Shown here in pieces: positions 1 to 7,360 of a DNA stretch of 64,000 nucleotides; the stretch's first letter is position 1; every line of letters begins with the position of its first letter. The notes beneath the pieces were generated by a model that saw only the letters and a program-made list of their open reading frames with translations, had not been told where the DNA came from and searched no databases. This DNA comes from SIG440 sp045120135 (lineage in GTDB: Bacteria; Bacillota; Clostridia; Monoglobales; Monoglobaceae). A program made the position numbers and the translations under genes. The DNA is taken from NCBI GenBank assembly GCA_045120135.1, contig JBGVEN010000017.1, positions 1-64,000 on the forward strand, read 5' to 3'.

Positions 1-687
1 CAATTAAGAAAAGTTTATATTAGTGATATTGTTGACAGAAATCGCATAAAGAACGAAAGCGAACTTGAAGAGCTTGTGAATATACTTGCATCTTCTGTAG
101 GTTCACTTACCAACCCAACTAAACTTACAAGAACGTTTAGAAGTGTAAAGAATAGCAAGATAACTCAGAAAACAATAACAAAATATCTTGAACATCTTAC
201 TGATGCATTTCTTATGGATCGAGCAAAACGATATGATGTTAAAGGAAAAAAATATATAGAAACTCCATCCAAATATTATTTTACCGATATTGGTATAAGA
301 AATGCACAGCTTAACTTTAGACAACAAGAAGAAAATCACATTATGGAGAACATAATCTTTAATGAACTTAAAATAAGAGGTTATCGTGTAGATGTTGGAG
401 TCGTTGAAATAGTCGAAACTAATGAGAAAGGTAAAAAAGTGCAAAAAGGTTTAGAAATAGACTTTATTGCTACTAAAGGAAACAACAAATATTATATTCA
501 ATCTGCATTTGATATGCCTAACGAAGCAAAAGAAAAACAAGAAAAGAAATCTTTGTTAAAAGCCAAGGACTCTTTCAAAAAAATTATCGTTGTAAAGGAT
601 GACATTAAACTGAAGCGAGACGATAATGGTATTACAACAATGGGCATATTTGATTTTTTGCTTAACGAAAATAGTTTGGATATGTAA
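1..687 (+). CDS. DUF4143-type AAA+ ATPase, C-terminal part (cut by window start)
   Basis: The frame is open from base 1, so the start and the N-terminal ATPase part lie outside the window. What remains (about 228 residues) matches the C-terminal half of the AAA family proteins with a DUF4143 domain: a winged-helix-like segment with ITQKTITKYLEHL around residues 55-67, the YYFTDIGIRNA turn, and a nuclease-like end with GLEIDFIATKGNNKYYIQ. In complete relatives the N-terminus is a P-loop ATPase of uncertain role, often linked to stress or toxin systems. The family call rests on the pattern of the C-terminal domain only. A GGGACGG-type repeat follows directly after the stop. Confidence 0.7.
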   Translation, partial: QLRKVYISDIVDRNRIKNESELEELVNILASSVGSLTNPTKLTRTFRSVKNSKITQKTITKYLEHLTDAFLMDRAKRYDVKGKKYIETPSKYYFTDIGIRNAQLNFRQQEENHIMENIIFNELKIRGYRVDVGVVEIVETNEKGKKVQKGLEIDFIATKGNNKYYIQSAFDMPNEAKEKQEKKSLLKAKDSFKKIIVVKDDIKLKRDDNGITTMGIFDFLLNENSLDM

Positions 688-696
688 TTAACTAAC

Positions 697-728
697 ACAG
701 GACAAAAGAACCGTCCCCTTGTTCTCCT
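697..728 (-). repeat. REP-like GGGGACGGTTCT repeat, copy 1
   Basis: Read on the minus strand this contains GGGGACGGTTCTTTTGTCC, bracketed by short complementary ends (ACAA/TTGT). The same core recurs near 2,889, 62,413 and 62,818, always between genes. Confidence 0.6.
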
Positions 729-783
729 ATTCTCTACAACGCTTGGGATATCACCAGCAATCTATAAATCTTAGTTTACACAT

Positions 784-820
784 AAAAAAAAAGACCGCCA
801 CAAGGCGGTCTTTTTTAAAA
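784..820 (-). terminator. Intrinsic terminator of the secreted-protein gene
   Basis: AAGACCGCC (791-799) pairs with GGCGGTCTT (804-812) around a 4-nt loop. A/T tracts lie on both sides, so it may work in both directions; it sits 8 bases after the stop of the minus-strand gene. Confidence 0.85.
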
Positions 821-827
821 CTAAAAA

Positions 828-2537
828 TTACTGAGCAGGAGTAATTGTCATAGGAGCTGCAAGAACAGGAACACCTGTTGCAAGAGCATCCCAAGCGTAA
901 AGCTTAACTGTGTTACCTGCTGTGTAAGGAACAGTTATGTTTGCTGTGTTGCCGGTGATAGCAACGGGAGCATAGCTTACATTTGCAAGCTTGTCGCCGT
1001 TATAAGTTGCAACGATTACATCAGCAGCGCTCCAAAGCTCTGTGTTAAGAGCAAGTGTAAGGTTGCCGTCTGCAACAGTTGCTGTACCGGTAACTGCATT
1101 ACCATCAGATACCTGAAGGTTCTTAACCTTCCATGTTGTGCCTGCTGCGCAGTTAGAACTTACCTGAGCAGGTTTTGTAAAACCGCCATACAGATACCAT
1201 CTTATGTTGTTGTATGAAGAGCTACCGTTATAGCCTTGCCACCAATCGTATCCGTCTACAGTTATGCTGTCAGGAGCTTTTGTAAGAAGAGTCCATTCAC
1301 TTGAACCTTCTGCCTTGCGGTAAACCGCATCAACAGTCAAAGCACTTGCTGAAACGCCTGTACTGCTGTATATTATTTTGAAGTTATACCACTGACCGAT
1401 TGTGCCGGGAGCAATGGTAGTCATTGCAGATCCTACGTTCAAACCTGCTGTTGCAAATGACAACGGTCCACCTGCAACTGTACATACAGCATCAAAAGTT
1501 GTAACAACCTTTGAGGGTTCTGAAGGCCAGTTAATCTTAACGCTGTCATATATTGTTGAACCTACAGAAGCTTTTTCTACTTCAGTTTCTCTGGTAAGAA
1601 CAACACCCTGCTTGATAGGAAGGTCTCTTGTTACTACCTCGCCGGGAACAGCAGGAACATAACATTTTATGTTGTCAAACTGGAAGTCAACGGTTGTACC
1701 GTCTTCTGCGTAAGTTTTTGTTGAATCTGTTACATACGTTCCCTGTGCTTCATCATACACATAACCGGTTGCGGTTATACCCTGAGCATTGGGGCATTTG
1801 TCAACGCCAAGAATAGCCACTGAGTTTTCCTGAACATTTGAAACATTACCGTTATCTATAGCATTGCCGTAAACACGGACAGTACTTGCGGGGAAGTTGT
1901 TACCGGTAGAATAGCCCAGTGCTGTCCATGCATTTTCGGTTGAAAGCTTTCTTTCTACCTTAACCCAGCCGTTTTTGTGATAAGTACTAGTATCGTTAAC
2001 AAATTTGCTTTCGTCTACTGTGATACGGAAGTTGTACCACTTCTTTGCCTCAATATCAACAGAAGCTTCTGTTGCATCCTCCCAACGTACTCCGTTTTCA
2101 TCTTCATACATACCAACAGTTCTTACGGGAATAACAACACCGTATCTTACAAGGGCAGCATTTGATGCATTGGCAGCTCTGTTGAATGTTACTTTAACTA
2201 CATAGTCAGCAGTAAGGTCGTCGTTTCTCATAAAGTCAAACTCATATACATAACTACCGCTGTCAATAGCACTTGTGCCGTATGTGTCTGCAAATTGAGA
2301 TGCTTCTTCTCTTCCTGTCATATGAATAACGCCGTCTTCAACTGAAACTACACCATCATAGTTTCTTAATGTAAAGTCGGTTTTTGTTGCGTCACTGTAG
2401 TCCTGAGTGAAGTAAACGATTTCATCCACTCCGCCTACAGTAACACTAGAGGTTGTCGGAATAGCAGCTGAAACATTAACAGCAAACAATGAAGCAACCA
2501 TCATTACACAAAGTGTAATGCTTAAAAATCTTTTCAT
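828..2537 (-). CDS. Secreted protein of unknown function, 569 aa
   Basis: The N-terminus is a clear signal peptide (MKRF, a hydrophobic core, then VSAA), so the mature protein is exported. The rest is rich in Thr, Ser, Val and Tyr, with beta-sandwich character and repeated 'KWYNFRI' / 'QWYNFKI' stretches near residues 150 and 380. These resemble two related concanavalin-like (LamG-type) domains in tandem. No catalytic motif is evident and no cell-wall anchor is seen at the C-terminus. The start is supported by AAAGGAGGAAAC eight bases upstream. The gene has its own consensus promoter (2,781-2,810) and a leader of about 235 nt that looks structured, so post-transcriptional control is plausible. 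No function is assigned. Confidence 0.75.
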   Translation of the reverse strand: MKRFLSITLCVMMVASLFAVNVSAAIPTTSSVTVGGVDEIVYFTQDYSDATKTDFTLRNYDGVVSVEDGVIHMTGREEASQFADTYGTSAIDSGSYVYEFDFMRNDDLTADYVVKVTFNRAANASNAALVRYGVVIPVRTVGMYEDENGVRWEDATEASVDIEAKKWYNFRITVDESKFVNDTSTYHKNGWVKVERKLSTENAWTALGYSTGNNFPASTVRVYGNAIDNGNVSNVQENSVAILGVDKCPNAQGITATGYVYDEAQGTYVTDSTKTYAEDGTTVDFQFDNIKCYVPAVPGEVVTRDLPIKQGVVLTRETEVEKASVGSTIYDSVKINWPSEPSKVVTTFDAVCTVAGGPLSFATAGLNVGSAMTTIAPGTIGQWYNFKIIYSSTGVSASALTVDAVYRKAEGSSEWTLLTKAPDSITVDGYDWWQGYNGSSSYNNIRWYLYGGFTKPAQVSSNCAAGTTWKVKNLQVSDGNAVTGTATVADGNLTLALNTELWSAADVIVATYNGDKLANVSYAPVAITGNTANITVPYTAGNTVKLYAWDALATGVPVLAAPMTITPAQ

Positions 2538-2576
2538 TTAAAGTTTCCTCCTTTATTTAGATTTTAAAGGTATGTA

Positions 2577-2774
2577 AAGAATAAAAGTTAAACAAGCTTC
2601 TGCACCAAATCTTTTGACGGAATTCTTCAAAAAGAATTTTACCACGCATTTTTTACCTTAAGGGGATGATGGTGAAATCTGCGTAAGCTCAAGACTTTCA
2701 AAGACTTTTGCCAACAGGCTTCGGGCAGAGCCTTTCCACCTTTTGGGGTGGAACTTACCCATTATTCTTTATAC
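2577..2774 (-). promoter_or_regulatory. Structured 5' leader, riboswitch-like, class not recognised
   Basis: On the minus strand the leader starts with AAAGAATAA, which can pair with TTATTCTTT about 180 nt later, just before the RBS. Inside are hairpins TTCCACC/GGTGGAA (2,734-2,740 with 2,747-2,753), AGGCT/AGCCT (2,716-2,720 with 2,729-2,733) and AATTCTT/AAGAATT (near 2,622-2,638). GTAAG/CTTAC may close the first two. I could not match it to a known riboswitch class. Confidence 0.45.
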
Positions 2775-2780
2775 AAACAT

Positions 2781-2810
2781 ATATTACCACTTATTTTGGG
2801 TGTTTGTCAA
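2781..2810 (-). promoter_or_regulatory. Sigma-A promoter for the secreted-protein gene
   Basis: TTGACA (2,805-2,810, minus strand) and TAATAT (2,781-2,786) are separated by 18 nt, placing the transcript start near 2,774. Confidence 0.75.
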
Positions 2811-2888
2811 TAGTCTAATTAATTTTTTAAATGACAATATGTATAAAAATTTATCTGTTTTTTGGTGATTTTTATTAAAACGCTGAAA

Positions 2889-2913
2889 GACAAGGGGACG
2901 GTTCTCTTGTCCT
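2889..2913 (+). repeat. REP-like GGGGACGGTTCT repeat, copy 2
   Basis: GGGGACGGTTCT is flanked by the complementary arms GACAAG and CTTGTC, giving a small imperfect hairpin. Confidence 0.65.
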
Positions 2914-2932
2914 TCAGAGGTGCCGTTGTCGT

Positions 2933-2964
2933 TTAAGATTCTTTGCTTCGCTCAGAATAACAAA
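2933..2964 (+). repeat. Dispersed repeat, AAGATTnTTnGCTnCGCTCAGAAT family, copy 1
   Basis: A second short intergenic repeat of the type TTAAGATTCTTTGCTTCG followed by CTCAGAATAACA. Related copies occur near 54,553 and 59,967. Confidence 0.5.
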
Positions 2965-3022
2965 TTGGGGAGAGGTTAGGCGAAATGAGAACAGGCTGAA
3001 CGGTAGTTCAGCCTGTTTTGTG

Positions 3023-3664
3023 TTACATATTCTTTATTGCGTCGATATGGGCTTTGGCGTTTTGATAGATTTTTTCGAACTCGCCGTTTTCAGCCATTTG
3101 GAGGTTTGCAATGGTTGCACCTGCCGCAACCGCTTTTGCACCGAGGGCAAGGAATTTGGGTGCGGTTTCGGGATTTACCCCGCCGGTTGTGATGAACGGG
3201 ATATGCGAGAGTGGTGACATTATCACCTGAAGAAGCCGCACATCTTCGGGCAGGATAGGGAACACCTTTATGATATCTGCGCCCATTTCGTAAGCGGTCA
3301 GGATTTCTGTAGGTGTAAATGCACCGGGGATTGACAGCATTCCAAGCTCTTTGGTGCGGTCGATAACCGATTTCTGAGTACCGGGTGAGATTATGGCTTT
3401 TGCGCCTGCTTTATATGCTGCGTCAACGAATTCCGGCTTGACACAAGTTCCGGCGCAGACCTCAACGTCACTGCCAAAACAATCGTATATGCTATTGATT
3501 GCGGTTTGGGTTTTCTTTATGGTGTCGGGGTCGGAGGGGTCGAAGGTGACTTCAAAAATTCTTACGCCGCCGTCATATGCCGCCTTTGCGGTTTTTGCTA
3601 TGTATTCGTTAGGGATGCCGCGGAAAATGACCATAAATTTTTCAGAGTTTAAAAGCTCCAGCAT
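3023..3664 (-). CDS. KDPG/KHG-type aldolase (Eda family)
   Basis: A class I aldolase of the 2-keto-3-deoxy-6-phosphogluconate / 4-hydroxy-2-oxoglutarate family, 213 residues, full length. It splits 2-keto-3-deoxy sugar acids into pyruvate and an aldehyde. Visible motifs are VIFRG near the start, the substrate-binding PGAFTPTE, the Schiff-base lysine in IIKVFP (about residue 137) and the C-terminal TTGGVNPE loop. The start codon overlaps the stop of the dehydratase upstream (TAATG), so the two are translationally coupled. It is the last gene of the four-gene sugar-acid operon. Whether it prefers phosphorylated or free keto-deoxy acids cannot be read from sequence; no sugar kinase lies in this operon. 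Confidence 0.9.
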   Translation of the reverse strand: MLELLNSEKFMVIFRGIPNEYIAKTAKAAYDGGVRIFEVTFDPSDPDTIKKTQTAINSIYDCFGSDVEVCAGTCVKPEFVDAAYKAGAKAIISPGTQKSVIDRTKELGMLSIPGAFTPTEILTAYEMGADIIKVFPILPEDVRLLQVIMSPLSHIPFITTGGVNPETAPKFLALGAKAVAAGATIANLQMAENGEFEKIYQNAKAHIDAIKNM

Positions 3665-4845
3665 TATTTTTCACCAATCCCTTCGAAGTAGAACACGGTA
3701 TCGTCCTTGGGACGGATATCGGTCAAAGTTCCGGTATAGTGGCGGAGGTTACGGGGTTTATAGGGATAGTTCACAAGTTCGTCCTCGTTAATCTCGATAC
3801 CAAGGCCGGGAGCGTCGCCAATCAGGATAAAGCCGTTTTCGTAGACAACCTTTTCGTTGGTAATCTTTTTTCTGAAGCTGCCGTCGGTCAACATAATTTC
3901 GTGGATAAGGAAGTTGGGCACGGTTGCAGCAAGCTGCAGAATTGCGGCATTGGAGATAGGACCTGACGGGTTATGGAATGAAACCGGCATATGCATTGCT
4001 TCTGCCATTGCGGCAATCTTTTTGCTCTCAAAGATACCGCCGGTGTGGAAGATATCCGGCTGGGCAATATCTACACATTCACGCTTAAGAAAATCGTGGA
4101 ACGAATATATGCCGTATACTCTCTCGCCGGCTGAAATCGGAATTCTTGACTTCTTCTTTACGGCCAACAGTGAGTCGAAGTTATCAGGGGGGCAGGGTTC
4201 TTCCATAAGGAATATGCCGAAAGGCTCGAGCTGTTTTGCAATTTCGATTGCGGTATACGGGTTGAACCTGCCGTGACATTCGATGAGCAAATCCACCTTG
4301 CTACCTACGGCTTCACGAACTGCACCGACGATATCAACTGCTTTTGATAAGTCTTCATTAGAGATGGTCATATGGGATTTGCCAAACGGGTCCCATTTGA
4401 GGGCGGTTACACCGAGCGCGGCTGTTTCCTTGGCTTTTTTTGCGAATTCCTCAGGTTCACGTGCACCGGAAAACCACGCATTTGCGTACATTCTTACCTT
4501 GTCGCGCACCTTGCCGCCGAGCAGGGTTGAGACGGGGACGTTAAGAAATTTACCCATTATGTCCCACATTGCCATTTCGATACCGCTGATGGCGGACATA
4601 AGGACAGGACCGCCTTTCCAGTAGATGTCACGGTAGACTTCAAAACGCATTTTTTCGATTTCGAGGGGGTTTCTGCCGACGATAAGGCGTTTCAGGTCCT
4701 CTACGCAGCCGCAGAGTGCACCCTCTTGCGTGCCGAGAGAGGCTTCACCGTAGCCGTAAAGGCCTTCGTCGGTTTCAACCTTGATAAAGGTCCAGTTTGT
4801 TCGGTATGCGTCAATTGTAAAGGTTTTTACATCGGTTATTTTCAT
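3664..4845 (-). CDS. Enolase-superfamily sugar-acid dehydratase (mandelate racemase family)
   Basis: A 393-residue member of the mandelate racemase / galactonate dehydratase group, which removes water from aldonic acids to give 2-keto-3-deoxy acids. Active-site pieces are visible: a K-x-D pair in LKWDPFG, three metal-ligand regions (LLIECHGRF, FLMEEPCPP, ISAGERVYG) and a C-terminal catalytic-type histidine in SFHNPSGP. The first ligand region has E-C-H, so a histidine follows the ligand as in D-mannonate/D-galactonate dehydratases. I chose ATG at 4,845 because AAGGAGAATA lies just before it; a longer frame starting at 4,890 would run into the upstream gene. Substrate (galactonate, gluconate, fuconate or similar) is not determined. 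Confidence 0.85.
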   Translation of the reverse strand: MKITDVKTFTIDAYRTNWTFIKVETDEGLYGYGEASLGTQEGALCGCVEDLKRLIVGRNPLEIEKMRFEVYRDIYWKGGPVLMSAISGIEMAMWDIMGKFLNVPVSTLLGGKVRDKVRMYANAWFSGAREPEEFAKKAKETAALGVTALKWDPFGKSHMTISNEDLSKAVDIVGAVREAVGSKVDLLIECHGRFNPYTAIEIAKQLEPFGIFLMEEPCPPDNFDSLLAVKKKSRIPISAGERVYGIYSFHDFLKRECVDIAQPDIFHTGGIFESKKIAAMAEAMHMPVSFHNPSGPISNAAILQLAATVPNFLIHEIMLTDGSFRKKITNEKVVYENGFILIGDAPGLGIEINEDELVNYPYKPRNLRHYTGTLTDIRPKDDTVFYFEGIGEK

Positions 4846-4861
4846 ATAAATATTCTCCTTT

Positions 4862-5650
4862 CTATTCTTTGAAGAAGTCTGAGTGGTCAACTGTTTTGCG
4901 TGACGGGTAGGGGAGCAGATTCATTGTGAGTCCTGAATCGACTATCAGTTCCGTGCCCGTGGTGCTGTTGGACAGCGGTGTTGCAAAGTAGAATACTGCA
5001 TTTGCAATATCCTGACCGCTTGCTTCCTTTTTAAGCGGATAGTTGGCACGGCGTTTCGCCACAATTTCATCGGGAAGTTCGTCCCATCGATTTGTATGTA
5101 TTGCTCCGGCAATTACGCAGTTCGCACGGATATTATGCGGGGCAAAATCGAAAGCCATATATTGGGTCAGAGTTGCGAGTGCCGCTTTTGATGCACCGTA
5201 GATGGTTCTGCCCTCGACAGTTCCTTTGGACTGAACAGAGCCTAATGTTACGATTGCACCGCCGTCGGTCATCAGCCTTGCAGCTTCACGGCAGCTGAAG
5301 AATGAGCCTTTGACATTTGTGTTGAATACGGCATCAAAGTCCTCCTCGGTGGTATTATACGAGTCGAGGTCAACCCCCAGATGCGCTGCATTTGCCACAA
5401 AACAGTCAATTTTGCCGAACTTTTCTTTAATTCTGCCAAATGCGAGTTTAATGCTTTCTACCGAGGTGAGTTCCAAGGAGAGACCCATAGTTTCGATTGC
5501 GGGGAATTTCTCTTTTAGCTTTGCGGCTGTATCAACAATCCGCTCGTCACGGCTTGTGATTACAACATTGTAGCCCTCGCTTGCGAATTTCAGGGCAATT
5601 TCGTAGCCGGTGTTGCCGTTGCCGCCTGTTATTACTACTGTTTTTGACAT
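4862..5650 (-). CDS. SDR-family oxidoreductase, probable sugar dehydrogenase
   Basis: A classical short-chain dehydrogenase of 262 residues. The cofactor site TGGNGNTG is at the N-terminus, NAAH replaces the usual NNAG, and the catalytic YGASK (Tyr-x3-Lys) lies near residue 157 after a SVQSKG serine region. I chose ATG at 5,650 (an in-frame GTG at 5,659 is possible) because AAAGGTGA precedes it; that SD overlaps the stop of the upstream lactonase-like gene. Its place between a lactonase-like hydrolase and an aldonate dehydratase suggests it oxidises an aldose to its lactone. That role is inference: the fold alone does not give the substrate. Confidence 0.8.
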   Translation of the reverse strand: MSKTVVITGGNGNTGYEIALKFASEGYNVVITSRDERIVDTAAKLKEKFPAIETMGLSLELTSVESIKLAFGRIKEKFGKIDCFVANAAHLGVDLDSYNTTEEDFDAVFNTNVKGSFFSCREAARLMTDGGAIVTLGSVQSKGTVEGRTIYGASKAALATLTQYMAFDFAPHNIRANCVIAGAIHTNRWDELPDEIVAKRRANYPLKKEASGQDIANAVFYFATPLSNSTTGTELIVDSGLTMNLLPYPSRKTVDHSDFFKE

Positions 5651-5655
5651 TTTGT

Positions 5656-6324
5656 TCACCTTTCGAAGTTTATATTTTTATAGATTTCGGGGATAATTTC
5701 AAAGCCGTCGGGGCGGAGGTTGTCGAACATTCCAAAATGTATCGGGACGGCATATTTTGCACCGCAGTTTTCGGCAAAGCGTTTTGCGTCGGTTGCGTTC
5801 ATATTATTGCCTACGCCGTTGATTGGCAGAAATACTGCGTAAATATCGTCGGGTAGGGCTTTAAAGATTTCCTTATTATAAAGCGTGTCGCCGGTGACGT
5901 AGTATTTCTTCTCGCCGTCGTCCAGTATACAGCCAATTGCATAGTCGTCTGAATGGACGGCTTTAACTGCTTCGAAGCGGATGCCGCATTCTGTGAATTC
6001 GGTGCCGGCATCAAACTGAACATAGTTGTTCTTGTCACGCTTTCTCAAGTCACCCCATACGGATTTGGGGCAGAGAATACAAATTTTACTATCCTCGGTT
6101 ATATAGTGTTTCAGTGTGTCGGGGTCGTAGTGGTCGAGGTGGTTATGGGTTACCACAATCACGTCTGGAATAATTTTGAGGTAGCTTTCGTCGATTGGTT
6201 GGCGTCTTTTGCTGTTTGGGTTCAGCTTTTGGGCAACCGAGTCTGAAAGATATGGGTCTATAAGGATTTTTTTGCCGTTTTTCTCGAACAAAAGTCCTCC
6301 CTGACCAAGCCATGTGATTTGCAT
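5656..6324 (-). CDS. Metallo-beta-lactamase-fold hydrolase, UlaG/lactonase-like
   Basis: A 222-residue metallo-hydrolase with the hallmark THNHLDHYD motif at about residues 58-66 (two-metal site), a downstream histidine in KAVHSDDYA, GDT at about 143 and a final PIHFGMF histidine. The overall pattern resembles the L-ascorbate-6-phosphate lactonase (UlaG) / UPF0173 branch. In this operon a sugar lactonase would connect the SDR dehydrogenase to the aldonate dehydratase, so that is the favoured reading; phosphodiester or other hydrolysis cannot be excluded. The start is well supported by AAAGGAGGTCAT. It is the first gene of the operon, behind a promoter at 6,378-6,406. Confidence 0.8.
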   Translation of the reverse strand: MQITWLGQGGLLFEKNGKKILIDPYLSDSVAQKLNPNSKRRQPIDESYLKIIPDVIVVTHNHLDHYDPDTLKHYITEDSKICILCPKSVWGDLRKRDKNNYVQFDAGTEFTECGIRFEAVKAVHSDDYAIGCILDDGEKKYYVTGDTLYNKEIFKALPDDIYAVFLPINGVGNNMNATDAKRFAENCGAKYAVPIHFGMFDNLRPDGFEIIPEIYKNINFER

Positions 6325-6377
6325 AATATGACCTCCTTTTTTTGTTGCGTATCGGGCTAAGATGCTTTGGTAAGCTT

Positions 6378-6406
6378 AGCATAACATTTCCGGGTCGCAA
6401 TGTCAT
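6378..6406 (-). promoter_or_regulatory. Putative promoter of the sugar-acid operon
   Basis: ATGACA (6,401-6,406, minus) and TATGCT (6,378-6,383) are 17 nt apart. The weak -35 fits an activator-dependent promoter; it lies back-to-back with the araC-family promoter. Confidence 0.45.
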
Positions 6407-6423
6407 ATAATGATTATAATGTA

Positions 6424-6452
6424 TTGACAAGGCCCTAACAATGGCTTATACT
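6424..6452 (+). promoter_or_regulatory. Sigma-A promoter of the AraC-family gene
   Basis: TTGACA at 6,424-6,429 and TATACT at 6,447-6,452 are exactly 17 nt apart. The ATG at 6,441 falls within the spacer and therefore cannot be the start used from this promoter. Confidence 0.7.
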
Positions 6453-6491
6453 ATAAAAAAACACTACTATTCTGTAAAAGAGTTGGTTTAT

Positions 6492-7241
6492 ATGGATAAA
6501 GATATGTTACTCTCTTCTTTTAAAATAAAAAAGGTTGTCCGCAGCGGCAGGTATACTTTAGGGGGCGAGGTAAGTTATTCGCACCCCAAGCTTGCGTATA
6601 TAAAGCAGGGCAGGGCGGAGTTTTTGTATAATGGAAGAACGATATATGCTCAAGCCGGAGACTTGGTATATATTCCGATGAACACACAATATTATTCAGT
6701 ATGGTTTGGCGAACCGCAGATTGAGTTTTATGTAACAGAATTTTCGTTTTATGAACCATATATTTATTATGAATATAACCTGCAGGTGCTAAGTGGATAT
6801 TCGGACGATGTGTTTGACAAAATTTACAACGAAGCAGGGAAAAATGATTTAATGGCTCTTTCGAGATTTTATGGTGTGCTTAGCATAATTTACGATAAAA
6901 TGACCGCCAAGCGGCAGACGCATAAGGCTTCATATATTCAGCCGGCGCTTGAATATATTGAAAATAACTTCAGCCAGACTATCGAAATCAAGGAGCTTGC
7001 CCGACTTTGCAACTGCAGCGAATCGTCACTTTTTAAGACATTTCAGGCGGTTGTTGGGGTCAGTCCAATTGTCTACAAGCACAACATTATGATTCAGAAT
7101 GCCCTTGATATGTTGGCACATACCGACCTTTCAATTGAGGAAATCAGCCGCAGGGTGGGGTTTGCCTCTGCCAATTATTTCAGAAAAATCTTTATCAGGA
7201 TTACAGGAAAAACCCCTAAAGAGATTAGACGGAAAAATTAA
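6492..7241 (+). CDS. AraC-family transcriptional regulator
   Basis: A 249-residue regulator with an N-terminal cupin-like ligand domain (GRTIYAQAGDLVYIPMNTQY) and a C-terminal double helix-turn-helix. IKELARLCNCSESSLFKTFQ is the first HTH and SIEEISRRVGFASANYFRKI the second, ending with TGKTPKEIRRKN as is typical of the family. It diverges from the sugar-acid operon and is its likely regulator. The frame is open from 6,441, but the -35/-10 pair straddles that ATG, so I take the ATG at 6,492 (preceded by AAGAGTTGG). The start is the uncertain part; the family is not. The inducer is unknown. Confidence 0.88.
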   Translation: MDKDMLLSSFKIKKVVRSGRYTLGGEVSYSHPKLAYIKQGRAEFLYNGRTIYAQAGDLVYIPMNTQYYSVWFGEPQIEFYVTEFSFYEPYIYYEYNLQVLSGYSDDVFDKIYNEAGKNDLMALSRFYGVLSIIYDKMTAKRQTHKASYIQPALEYIENNFSQTIEIKELARLCNCSESSLFKTFQAVVGVSPIVYKHNIMIQNALDMLAHTDLSIEEISRRVGFASANYFRKIFIRITGKTPKEIRRKN

Positions 7242-7264
7242 CTTCGGAAAAATGTTATTTTGTA

Positions 7265-7293
7265 TTGACAGAAGACATATTTTACTATATAAT
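7265..7293 (+). promoter_or_regulatory. Consensus sigma-A promoter of nrdDG
   Basis: TTGACA (7,265-7,270), a 17-nt spacer and TATAAT (7,288-7,293): a perfect consensus, overlapped by the first NrdR box. Confidence 0.85.
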
Positions 7294-7330
7294 GTTTTTT
7301 GCAACACCTTTGAAGCACAATATCTTGTGT
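7282..7330 (+). promoter_or_regulatory. Tandem NrdR boxes
   Basis: Two 16-bp sites resemble the NrdR consensus ACACwATATATwGTGT: one at 7,282-7,297 over the -10 element (core ACTATATAATGT) and one at 7,315-7,330 (GCACAATATCTTGTGT). They are 33 bp centre to centre, about three helical turns. NrdR normally represses ribonucleotide reductase genes when dATP is high. Confidence 0.65.
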
Positions 7331-7360
7331 TTTGGTGAAGCGCAAGGAGAGGTGAAATAT

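Noticed and set aside
6441..6491. Upstream ATG for the first AraC regulator
   Set aside because: It lies between the -35 and -10 of a 17-nt-spaced sigma-A promoter, and no SD precedes it.
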